Shown one piece after another: positions 1 to 5,122 of a stretch of DNA of 6,396 bases. Below the pieces are notes generated by a model, which had not been told where the DNA came from, did no database searches, and saw only the letters and a program-made list of their open reading frames with translations. This DNA comes from Nitrososphaerota archaeon. Its GTDB lineage: Archaea > Thermoproteota > Nitrososphaeria > Nitrososphaerales > Nitrosopumilaceae. The stretch lies in contig JADFLN010000080.1 in assembly GCA_022564385.1 (NCBI GenBank), positions 1 through 6,396 on the forward strand, given 5' to 3'. A program made the position numbers and the translations under genes. Position 1 is the first letter of the stretch. Each line of letters begins with the position of its first letter.

Positions 1-90
1 TCTGTTAGCTTTACAAAATACATTGATCAATGTCCCATATGCAAATCAAGAAGATTTGAGACAATTATTAGAAAATCATATAATGATTAA
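1..90 (+). CDS. 3' end of an unidentified protein with a CPIC motif (partial)
   Basis: Frame 1 is open from the first base of the window to a TAA at 88-90 and encodes the last 29 residues of a protein whose start lies outside. The visible tail carries a Cys-Pro-Ile-Cys motif (residues 11-14 of the fragment), followed by a basic stretch (KSRR) and the ending KSYND. A CxxC pair can be half of a zinc-binding site or a redox pair; one pair alone does not decide this, and I do not recognise the family. The gene is followed by a run of six T and then by a thioredoxin gene on the same strand 44 bases away. Because the fragment is short and lacks a start, its identity is unknown and its reality as a gene is only moderately supported. 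Confidence 0.55.
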   Translation, partial: SVSFTKYIDQCPICKSRRFETIIRKSYND

Positions 91-96
91 TTTTTT
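91..96 (+). terminator. Oligo-T stretch after the first partial gene
   Basis: Six consecutive T follow the TAA of the upstream gene directly. Archaeal RNA polymerase commonly terminates at short U-tracts without needing a hairpin, so this is a plausible termination signal. The region is T-rich overall, so the assignment is tentative. Confidence 0.35.
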
Positions 97-104
97 AACA
101 TAGA

Positions 105-114
105 TTTTTTAATA
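105..114 (+). promoter_or_regulatory. TATA-like box for the thioredoxin gene
   Basis: TTTTTTAATA lies with its centre about 25 bases upstream of the TTG start at 135. That is the spacing expected between an archaeal TATA box and the transcription start. If used, the transcript would begin at or next to the start codon, giving a leaderless mRNA, which agrees with the absence of any GGTG-type ribosome-binding site before the gene. The position is inferred from composition and spacing only. Confidence 0.4.
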
Positions 115-134
115 GAACAGATTTTTAAGATATA

Positions 135-536
135 TTGTCTGACGACCCAGAAATTGAAAAAATAAAGCAGAGAAGACTAGAAGAGATGATTAAACAACAA
201 AGTCAGCCTAGAGTTGAGCCTGGAATCATAGATTTGAATGACTCAAATTTTGACAAAATAGTATCAGCTGAGAATCTAACACTAGTAGATTTTTGGGCTG
301 AGTGGTGTGGTCCATGTAAAACGATGCATCCAGTCTTTGAGAGCATATCAAAAAATTATCCAAAAATAAAATTTGCGAGAATTAATGTTGATAATAATCA
401 AAATATTTCAATGAAATTTGCAGTTCAATCAATTCCAACATTTATCATGTTCAAGTCAGGACAGGTAATAGACAAAATGATGGGAGCAGTTGGTGCACCT
501 GGTATTCATATGATTTGTAAAAAGCATTCTGACTAG
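135..536 (+). CDS. trx: Thioredoxin with a charged N-terminal extension
   Basis: This is a 133-residue thioredoxin-fold protein, expected to be a cytoplasmic disulfide reductase. The redox centre WCGPC is at residues 57-61 (Cys58 and Cys61), preceded by the VDFWAEW strand, and the cis-proline motif SIPT has its Pro at 101. A third cysteine, Cys128, sits near the C-terminus. The thioredoxin domain covers about residues 32-133. In front of it are about 30 residues rich in Glu, Lys and Arg (DPEIEKIKQRRLEEM) that should form a helix. They resemble the N-terminal helix of archaeal/eukaryotic PDCD5-type proteins; this is my pattern recognition, not a search result. The start is TTG: an in-frame TAA lies at 126-128 and the first in-frame ATG (codon 18) would cut the conserved-looking helix. 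There is no signal peptide. Its TAG stop overlaps the stop of the opposing aIF5B gene. Which reductase recharges it cannot be told from here. Confidence 0.93.
   Translation: MSDDPEIEKIKQRRLEEMIKQQSQPRVEPGIIDLNDSNFDKIVSAENLTLVDFWAEWCGPCKTMHPVFESISKNYPKIKFARINVDNNQNISMKFAVQSIPTFIMFKSGQVIDKMMGAVGAPGIHMICKKHSD
519..523 (-). terminator. Candidate U-tract ending the leftward translation operon
   Basis: On the minus strand TTTTT occurs about 10 bases past the aIF5B stop codon. It lies inside the thioredoxin coding region, opposite the two Lys codons near that protein's C-terminus. It is the first U-tract met by a transcript leaving aIF5B. Assignment by position only. Confidence 0.3.
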
Positions 537-2314
537 TAAGCGTATACTGGCTCTTTTTCTCGTTGAATTCTAACTATTTCATTTAGAACTTTTTGCTCTT
601 CAGAATTTAGTTTATACATGAATCTGTTGAGTATTTGTTTTGCCTCATGTGATGGTGGAAATGTATAATATACTTCTTCTTCAAAGATTTGTCTGCCAAT
701 TGTGACATCTTGAACAGAACAAGCAACCTCATCTCCAGTTTTAGCAGTACTTACTGTCTTTTTATCACGCTGAAGTTGATGAATATTTCCAACCTTTCTT
801 CCAGCCATATTCATAAATGGAATTTTATGCTTTAGAGTTCCTACATCTACACGAATTCCAAATACTGCAGGATTATTATTTCGAAAAACCATTCCTCTGA
901 GAAAAGTAAATTTCGAGATTGGTGTTAGTTCTGAAAAAATTGCATCATCTTCATTTGCAGTATCTTCTTCAACCCATGCATTATAATTATCAATTAAACT
1001 GTAGATTACTTTGTCTTCAAACACTTTGATATGACTATCTTCTGATTCATCTTTTGCATCAGGTAAAACTTTTACATTAAATGACAAGACAACTCCAAGA
1101 TGCCTATCATTTTCTTTGATTGCTTTTGCATCTATGACATTTCGTCTGGTAACAGGACCAATGTCAGCTTTTGCAACAGGAACTTGTGAGCGTCTAAGCA
1201 TTTCAGTTACTGCCTCAAGTGAGCCTATAGTATCACATTTGAGGATAATTCCATTAGTTTCAGTGTCAATAAACATTGATTTCATCTCAGATTCAATAAG
1301 TTTAGTGAATTTCTTAATCTCGTCATTATTTGATACAACATATAGAGTACTTCCTGGAAGAACTCCTTCAAGATCAGGTGATGCAATTTTTAGTCCAGCA
1401 GCTGCATCTACCTGTGTAACTGGTTTGAATTTATCTCGAGGATCTCGCATCTCATCAAGAGGTTTTGGTAAAAGCAACGCCTTTGGTTTTATAACTACTA
1501 CAGAATCTCTTTTAGCTACAACAATACTGTTCTCTTTTTTGATTGTGCCATCAATTAGAATAATATTTGCTGTCTGCCCTAATCCAACTTCATCTTTTAC
1601 CTCTAAGACAATGCCACGTGGATCTTTTTCTTCTTGATTTAGTCTTTTTTGAAGATACTGTTGTGTCAATCCTACTAATACACTAAGTAGTTCTGGAATT
1701 CCAACTCCAGATCGTGCAGAAATTGGAACTATAGCAATTTCGGATTTAAAGTCCTTTACACGGTAAAATGCTTCTGATTTATATCCTAAAATAGAAAGTG
1801 TTCCTACTACGTCATAGATTTTTTGATCAAGATCAGCTTGAACTGATGCGTCTTGTTCTTTTAATACCTGTGAGATAAAGGAAGATTCTGATTTTCTCCA
1901 TCCAGAAATTTGATCACATTTGTTTAGTGCAATAACAAATGGAACTTTTCTGTTCTGTAAAATTTTCAAACTTTCATTTGTTTGTGGTTGAAATCCACGA
2001 TTAACATCAACAACAAGAATTGCAATGTCAGCTGCAGAGCCACCTCTAGATCGAAGGTTTGTAAAAACTTCGTGTCCTGGAGTATCAATAACTAAAAGTC
2101 CTGGAACCTTGTTTTCTGATTGTTCAAGTTTCTTGTATAAAATTCCACATATTTTCTTGATGGTCTCAGTTGGAAGAAAGCTAGCACCAATATGTTGAGT
2201 GATTCCACCTGCTTCTCTACCTTGAACTCCTGTACCACGAATTTTATCTAAAAGAGATGTTTTACCAGAGTCTACGTGACCAAGAACTACCACTATGGGC
2301 TGACGAATTTGCAA
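533..2314 (-). CDS. infB: Translation initiation factor aIF5B (IF2-type GTPase)
   Basis: This 593-residue protein is the archaeal counterpart of eukaryotic eIF5B and bacterial IF2, the GTPase that promotes ribosomal subunit joining with initiator tRNA in place. The G domain begins at once: G1 GHVDSGKT (12-19), G2 GGITQHIGA with Thr39, G3 DTPGHE (77-82), G4 NKCD (131-134), G5 SARSG (199-203). A beta-barrel domain (about 230-345), a middle alpha/beta domain (about 350-450), a second barrel and C-terminal helices follow. Length matches archaeal members, the long bacterial N-terminal region is absent, and no intein interrupts the P-loop region. P-loop position 16 is Ser where many family members have His. 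The start is TTG, 6 bases after the NDK stop: an in-frame TGA (the NDK stop itself) bounds it upstream, and the next Met is far inside the protein. GTGATC ahead of it can pair with the archaeal 16S tail. It is the last gene of the operon and overlaps thioredoxin tail to tail. Confidence 0.97.
   Translation of the reverse strand: MQIRQPIVVVLGHVDSGKTSLLDKIRGTGVQGREAGGITQHIGASFLPTETIKKICGILYKKLEQSENKVPGLLVIDTPGHEVFTNLRSRGGSAADIAILVVDVNRGFQPQTNESLKILQNRKVPFVIALNKCDQISGWRKSESSFISQVLKEQDASVQADLDQKIYDVVGTLSILGYKSEAFYRVKDFKSEIAIVPISARSGVGIPELLSVLVGLTQQYLQKRLNQEEKDPRGIVLEVKDEVGLGQTANIILIDGTIKKENSIVVAKRDSVVVIKPKALLLPKPLDEMRDPRDKFKPVTQVDAAAGLKIASPDLEGVLPGSTLYVVSNNDEIKKFTKLIESEMKSMFIDTETNGIILKCDTIGSLEAVTEMLRRSQVPVAKADIGPVTRRNVIDAKAIKENDRHLGVVLSFNVKVLPDAKDESEDSHIKVFEDKVIYSLIDNYNAWVEEDTANEDDAIFSELTPISKFTFLRGMVFRNNNPAVFGIRVDVGTLKHKIPFMNMAGRKVGNIHQLQRDKKTVSTAKTGDEVACSVQDVTIGRQIFEEEVYYTFPPSHEAKQILNRFMYKLNSEEQKVLNEIVRIQREKEPVYAY
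554..558 (+). terminator. Candidate U-tract downstream of thioredoxin, inside the opposing gene
   Basis: Five T (CTCTTTTTCT) begin 18 bases after the thioredoxin stop. They lie within the last codons of the opposing aIF5B gene, where they are the complement of Lys/Glu codons. As no intergenic space exists, this is the nearest U-tract for a rightward transcript. Confidence 0.3.
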
Positions 2315-2318
2315 ATCA

Positions 2319-2324
2319 GATCAC
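2319..2324 (-). promoter_or_regulatory. Ribosome-binding site supporting the TTG start of aIF5B
   Basis: GTGATC, four bases before the TTG at 2314, is complementary to the GAUCAC part of the usual archaeal 16S rRNA 3' tail. It overlaps the NDK TGA stop codon, which suggests that ribosomes ending on NDK can restart on aIF5B. It supports the non-ATG start. Confidence 0.5.
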
Positions 2325-2722
2325 TCAAATGCTATCCTCGATTCGTGATCAAAACTTTCTTGTGAATCTGATGCATGAATAATATTATCACTTAATCCTA
2401 ATCCAAAATCCCCCCTAATGGAACCAGGTTCTGCTTCAAATGATTTTGTTGCACCAATCATAATTCTGGTAGTAGCAATTGCATTGTTTCCTTCAATAAT
2501 TGCTGCAACTACAGGTCCTGATGTGATAAATGATGTCAATTCACCAAAGAATGATTTGTCTTTGTGTACATCATAGAATTTTTCTGCTTGGTCTTGAGTA
2601 AATATAAACATCTTTAGTTTCAAAATTTTGAATCCTTTTCTTTCAAATCTTAAGATAACTTTACCAACTAGATTTCTAGATACTGCATCTGGCTTTACAA
2701 TGAAGAGGGTTTTTTCAGCCAA
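2321..2722 (-). CDS. ndk: Nucleoside diphosphate kinase
   Basis: This 133-residue cytoplasmic enzyme transfers the gamma-phosphate from ATP to other NDPs through a phosphohistidine. Visible family marks are the N-terminal FIVKPD motif (Lys10), Tyr50 and His53 in the nucleotide-binding region, GPVVA (69-73), RG at 103-104, and the active-site signature NIIHASDS (113-120) with catalytic His116. It ends in RIAFE, slightly shorter than bacterial enzymes of about 140 residues but intact. The start codon is TTG, only 2 bases after the L24e stop; the next Met is residue 38, beyond the conserved KPD motif, so TTG is required. No strong ribosome-binding site is seen, so translation is probably coupled to L24e. 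Placement between L24e and aIF5B is a conserved archaeal order and suggests NDK supplies GTP for translation. Confidence 0.97.
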   Translation of the reverse strand: MAEKTLFIVKPDAVSRNLVGKVILRFERKGFKILKLKMFIFTQDQAEKFYDVHKDKSFFGELTSFITSGPVVAAIIEGNNAIATTRIMIGATKSFEAEPGSIRGDFGLGLSDNIIHASDSQESFDHESRIAFE

Positions 2723-2724
2723 TT

Positions 2725-2925
2725 TTACTTCTTTCTAATTCCGCCTTTAACGTATTTCTTGGTCCACTTTAATTTTCTGGGATCACGTTTTAGAACTAGT
2801 GCATTTTTTTTACATTTTGAAGAACAGAACCATAGAACAGTTCCATCATTTTTAGCAAACATAGTACCAGAACCTTTTGGAACAGGTCTATCACAGAAAT
2901 TACAAGGTTTAGCTAAAAGACTCAT
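2725..2925 (-). CDS. rpl24e: Large-subunit ribosomal protein L24e (eL24)
   Basis: This is a 66-residue basic zinc-ribbon protein of the large ribosomal subunit. Two cysteine pairs, C8-x2-C11 (CNFC) and C34-x3-C38 (CSSKC), form the expected four-Cys zinc site, followed by family-typical residues RDPRKLKWTKKY and a Lys/Arg-rich tail for rRNA contact. Eukaryotic L24 is longer at the C-terminus; this short form is archaeal. The ATG start is supported by AGGTGAT three bases ahead, which overlaps the S28e stop. It sits 8 bases after S28e and 2 bases before NDK, so it is almost surely cotranscribed with both. Confidence 0.97.
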   Translation of the reverse strand: MSLLAKPCNFCDRPVPKGSGTMFAKNDGTVLWFCSSKCKKNALVLKRDPRKLKWTKKYVKGGIRKK

Positions 2926-2928
2926 CTA

Positions 2929-2935
2929 ATCACCT
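2929..2935 (-). promoter_or_regulatory. Ribosome-binding site of rpl24e
   Basis: AGGTGAT lies three bases before the ATG of L24e and is a good complement to the archaeal 16S 3' end. It begins within the TAG stop codon of S28e, so termination and re-initiation can be coupled. Confidence 0.7.
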
Positions 2936-3146
2936 ATTTGATCTTCTTTGCTTCTCTCTCTGTTTCTCTTAGCATTAGAATCTCACCGACTCTAATAGAA
3001 CCTTTAACATTTCTTGTAAGAATTCTTCCTTTATCATTTCCGGTAAGAACTTTAACTCTAACTTGAATTACTTCACCAGCAATACCAGTTCGTCCAACAA
3101 TTTGAATAATTTCAGATTGAACTACTTGTTCAGTTGTAGAACTCAT
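2934..3146 (-). CDS. rps28e: Small-subunit ribosomal protein S28e (eS28)
   Basis: This 70-residue protein of the 30S subunit is found in archaea and eukaryotes but not bacteria. It has the OB-fold core (VGRTGIAGEVIQVRVKVL, about residues 17-34) and the diagnostic C-terminal run KGSIRVGEILMLRETEREA (about 48-66). Length is normal for the family. The ATG overlaps the L7Ae stop as ATGA (3143-3146), so translation is coupled to L7Ae. In the known family it sits near the mRNA exit channel of the small subunit. Confidence 0.97.
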   Translation of the reverse strand: MSSTTEQVVQSEIIQIVGRTGIAGEVIQVRVKVLTGNDKGRILTRNVKGSIRVGEILMLRETEREAKKIK

Positions 3147-3529
3147 TGATCAGTCTTGCCACCTTTGATTTTAGCAATTGTTTCTATAATTTGATCTACT
3201 ATGTGTTGTGCATCACCAGCATCTAAAATTGCTGCAGCTGCTGAAGTAATCTCAATGCCTAATGAATTTCCTAATTCTTTCTTAGTAGGAACAAATACAA
3301 ATGCTGCACCTTGCTCCTCACACAGAATTGGAAGATGAGCTACTACCTCTGGTGGTTCAACATCTTCAGCTATAACGATTAGTTTACTGGAACCACGCTC
3401 GATTGCCTTTGTGGCTTCATTGGTTCCTTTCTTGACTTTACCGCTAGTAGCTGCTACTCTTAGTGCTTCTAAAATTGGACTCACAAGTTCTTCAGGGGTT
3501 TCAAATTTAACGTAATAAGGTTTTGCCAT
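3143..3529 (-). CDS. rpl7ae: Ribosomal protein L7Ae, kink-turn RNA-binding protein
   Basis: This 128-residue protein belongs to the L7Ae/L30e/Gadd45 family. In archaea it is a large-subunit protein and also the kink-turn binder of box C/D and H/ACA guide RNPs and of RNase P. The RNA-binding signature KKGTNEATKAIERG (33-46) is present, followed by the strand LIVIAEDVEPPEVVAHLP (50-67), a mid-protein cysteine (Cys70) and a GNSLGIEITSAA segment (87-98). Length matches archaeal orthologues of about 120-130. The ATG is fixed by an in-frame TGA three codons upstream and by GGGTGA six bases ahead. It is the first gene of the operon. Some archaea autoregulate this gene through a kink-turn in the leader; none is evident here. 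Confidence 0.97.
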   Translation of the reverse strand: MAKPYYVKFETPEELVSPILEALRVAATSGKVKKGTNEATKAIERGSSKLIVIAEDVEPPEVVAHLPILCEEQGAAFVFVPTKKELGNSLGIEITSAAAAILDAGDAQHIVDQIIETIAKIKGGKTDQ

Positions 3530-3535
3530 ACTTCG

Positions 3536-3541
3536 TCACCC
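3536..3541 (-). promoter_or_regulatory. Ribosome-binding site of rpl7ae
   Basis: GGGTGA lies six bases upstream of the L7Ae ATG and matches the anti-Shine-Dalgarno end of archaeal 16S rRNA. Its first G is also the last base of the TAG of a possible five-codon leader ORF (3541-3558). Confidence 0.65.
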
Positions 3542-3558
3542 TAGAGTTCATTCTCCAT
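3541..3558 (-). other. Possible leaderless five-codon ORF (MENEL) in the L7Ae leader
   Basis: The minus strand reads ATG GAG AAT GAA CTC TAG here. The ATG falls at the transcription start predicted from the TATA box at 3580-3587, so an mRNA could begin with this AUG. The stop codon touches the L7Ae ribosome-binding site. It is in a different frame from L7Ae. Short ATG-stop runs arise by chance, so this is a candidate only. Confidence 0.2.
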
Positions 3559-3579
3559 TCTCTCAATCGATACGAATGG

Positions 3580-3587
3580 TATTAAAA
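3580..3587 (-). promoter_or_regulatory. TATA box of the L7Ae-S28e-L24e-NDK-aIF5B operon
   Basis: TTTTAATA on the minus strand lies within the 61-base gap between the mutase gene and L7Ae. With usual archaeal spacing it predicts transcription starting around 3557, giving a leader of about 28 bases that contains the ribosome-binding site. The box ends only four bases after the upstream gene's stop codon, suggesting the operon has its own promoter rather than depending on read-through. Confidence 0.55.
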
Positions 3588-3590
3588 GTG

Positions 3591-4937
3591 TTATCGGGAA
3601 ATGATTAACTTTACTTTTTTGAGATATTCAGACATCAAAGCGTCTAATTTCTTCTGACTTTCTGCTTCTGAATAAATTCTAACAATTGATTCTGTTCCAC
3701 TAGGTCTAATCATTACCCAGTTTTTATGATCAATTATAATTTTGATACCATCAGTGGTATCAGAACCCGGAAATTCTTTTTTTAGTGTAGAAATCAGTTT
3801 TGAAGCATTTTCAGGAGAACATGAAACCTTGTCTTTTGTGGTAAAAGAGGGAGGTAAACTAGCAATCTCATCTGATAGAGATTTTCCTGTAGCTAAAAGG
3901 TCAAACATTAATGCTAAAGTCATACAACCATCTCGAACTTGATTATGTTTTCCATACATGAATCCACCATTTTCTTCAAATCCTATTAACGCATTAGTAT
4001 GAACCATTTTTCTTGATACTTCAACACTACCTACTTTGGTACGAATAACTTTTGAATTAAACTTCTCAGCTAAAACTTCAATATTAGAGCCAGAGTTCAA
4101 ACAAGTTACAATCAAAGAATTTGGATTTTTCTTTAAAATGTGTTGAGTTAATACTAGAGCAGATTTATCACCAGTTAAGATATTACCTTTATTGTCACAA
4201 AAAATACTTCGATCACCATCACCATCAAACGCAATTCCAAAATCAGCATTGTTTTCGATCACAGTCTTTGAAAGTTCTGAAAGATTTTGTGGCGTTGGTT
4301 CTGATCCACGTCCAGGAAAGTTTCCATCAATATTCTGATTTATAAGAAATGTTTTACATTGCATCATTTTACAAAATTCAGGTGCAGAAACTGCCTGTGT
4401 ACCATTTCCTAAATCTAAAACAACTTTGAAATTTTTGGATTCTATTAATTTAGAATCAATTTGAGATATAATTCCTTTTAGATATATCTCGATAGATCTT
4501 TCTTCTTTTTTTGTAGTACCCCAATTTTCTGGATTCTCAATCCATCTTTTTTGCAGATAGATATCCTCAATTATTAATTCATCTTCTCGTGAAACCTCAA
4601 CTCCATCTTTTGCAACAGGTTTGATTCCATTGTATTGAGGAGGATTGTGAGATGCAGTAATCATTATTCCACCTGAATATCCCAAAGTCTTTACTGCAAA
4701 TTCAAGACATGGTGTTGAAATAATTCCTGCAATATTACAATCAATTCCTATTGAATTAAGAGCAGCACTTACTACTTTGGAAATTACTGGACTTGATTCT
4801 CTTCCATCAAAACCAATCAATACTGATCCTCTTTCAAAGTAAGTTCCAATAGCTAAAGTCATATCATGAACAAATTCTAATGTAAAGTCTTCAGGGAATA
4901 CTCCACGAATTCCATTAGTTCCAAAAAATTTTGCCAT
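3591..4937 (-). CDS. glmM: Phosphoglucosamine mutase / phosphomannomutase family enzyme
   Basis: This is an alpha-D-phosphohexomutase of about 448 residues that interconverts 6-phospho and 1-phospho sugars through a phosphoserine. It is expected to make glucosamine-1-P for UDP-GlcNAc, or mannose-1-P, for surface glycans. Motifs, counted from the ATG: FGTNGIRG (5-12); active-site TASHNPP with Ser96; metal loop DGDGDR (238-243); sugar-specificity loop FEENGG (320-325); phosphate-binding RPSGTE (411-416). The EENGG loop is, as I recall, the form in archaeal GlmM/ManB proteins, whereas bacterial GlmM usually has EQSGH, so substrate choice is not decided. A TTG at 4949 would add four residues, but ATG at 4937 is preferred: the family begins just before FGTNGxRG, and the TATA-like element at 4956-4963 puts transcription start at about the ATG. 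It is transcribed away from the tRNA-Leu gene and precedes the ribosomal operon by 61 bases. Confidence 0.9.
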   Translation of the reverse strand: MAKFFGTNGIRGVFPEDFTLEFVHDMTLAIGTYFERGSVLIGFDGRESSPVISKVVSAALNSIGIDCNIAGIISTPCLEFAVKTLGYSGGIMITASHNPPQYNGIKPVAKDGVEVSREDELIIEDIYLQKRWIENPENWGTTKKEERSIEIYLKGIISQIDSKLIESKNFKVVLDLGNGTQAVSAPEFCKMMQCKTFLINQNIDGNFPGRGSEPTPQNLSELSKTVIENNADFGIAFDGDGDRSIFCDNKGNILTGDKSALVLTQHILKKNPNSLIVTCLNSGSNIEVLAEKFNSKVIRTKVGSVEVSRKMVHTNALIGFEENGGFMYGKHNQVRDGCMTLALMFDLLATGKSLSDEIASLPPSFTTKDKVSCSPENASKLISTLKKEFPGSDTTDGIKIIIDHKNWVMIRPSGTESIVRIYSEAESQKKLDALMSEYLKKVKLIISR

Positions 4938-4955
4938 GGTATTATTCAATAATAG

Positions 4956-4963
4956 ATAAATTT
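4956..4963. promoter_or_regulatory. TATA-like element between glmM and tRNA-Leu, possibly shared
   Basis: ATAAATTT (AAATTTAT on the other strand) is the clearest AT-rich box in the 47-base divergent spacer. Its centre is about 25 bases from the tRNA 5' end on the right and about 22 bases from the glmM ATG on the left, both near the spacing expected for an archaeal TATA box. One element may therefore serve both directions. No ribosome-binding site precedes glmM, in line with a leaderless or nearly leaderless mRNA. Confidence 0.4.
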
Positions 4964-4984
4964 GTGTTTAATGGCATGTCCGTT

Positions 4985-5069
4985 GCGGGAGTCGCCCAGC
5001 CTGGTCAAAGGCGTAGGGCTTAGGACCCTATCTCTTAGGAGTTCGTGGGTTCGAATCCCACCTCCCGCA
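4985..5069 (+). tRNA. tRNA-Leu with anticodon UAG
   Basis: This 85-base class II tRNA folds by eye. The acceptor stem GCGGGAG/CTCCCGC (4985-4991 with 5062-5068) pairs perfectly. The D stem GCC/GGC (4994-4996 with 5010-5012) encloses GG at 5003-5004. The anticodon stem TAGGG/CCCTA (5014-5018 with 5026-5030) holds the loop CTTAGGA, so the anticodon is TAG at 5021-5023, reading CUA and probably other CUN Leu codons. A 14-base variable region has a short stem CTC/GAG (5032-5034 with 5039-5041), the long arm expected for Leu. The T arm is GTGGG-TTCGAAT-CCCAC (5045-5061). The discriminator is A5069. CCA is not encoded, so a CCA-adding enzyme must supply it. No intron is present at the usual archaeal site after the anticodon. 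Confidence 0.96.
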
Positions 5070-5074
5070 TTTTT
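5070..5074 (+). terminator. Oligo-T terminator of the tRNA gene
   Basis: Five T follow the discriminator base directly, as is usual for termination after archaeal tRNA genes. The following TTTTATAAT could also act as a TATA box for the next gene, so the two signals overlap. Confidence 0.5.
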
Positions 5075-5091
5075 ATAATTTCTGTGAATGA

Positions 5092-5099
5092 TTAATAAT
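5092..5099 (+). promoter_or_regulatory. TATA-like box for the ACT-formyltransferase gene
   Basis: TTAATAAT is centred about 27 bases before the ATG at 5123 and is preceded by GTGAAT, close to a BRE-type purine/A-rich element. Its use would give a leaderless or nearly leaderless mRNA, which fits the lack of a ribosome-binding site. A second candidate, TTTTATAAT at 5071-5079, would give a leader of about 20 bases. Confidence 0.4.
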
Positions 5100-5122
5100 G
5101 AGAAAATTCCCAACAAACAGTC

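Noticed and set aside
1116..1637. 173-codon open frame on the + strand
   Set aside because: It lies wholly antisense within aIF5B, whose motifs and length are intact. Its translation has no recognisable domain and is Ser/Thr/Phe/Ile-rich, as antisense of a conserved gene tends to be.
3530..3570. Kink-turn in the L7Ae leader for autoregulation
   Set aside because: I looked for a bulged stem with tandem G-A pairs. Only a weak AGAG/CTCT or GGAG/CTCT pairing is present, and no GA/GA arrangement next to a three-base bulge could be placed within the short predicted leader.
3742..3942. 66-codon open frame on the + strand
   Set aside because: Antisense to the C-terminal third of the mutase gene, with no motif, promoter or ribosome-binding site.
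4121..4345. 74-codon + strand frame with a His-rich run that looks like a metal-binding patch
   Set aside because: The His run is the complement of the GAT/GGT codons for the DGDGD metal loop of the mutase, so it is a shadow of a conserved motif.
4935..4949. TTG at 4949 as the start of the mutase, adding four residues
   Set aside because: ATG at 4937 fits the family N-terminus, and the TATA-like element at 4956-4963 would start transcription close to the ATG, leaving the TTG untranscribed. No ribosome-binding site precedes the TTG.
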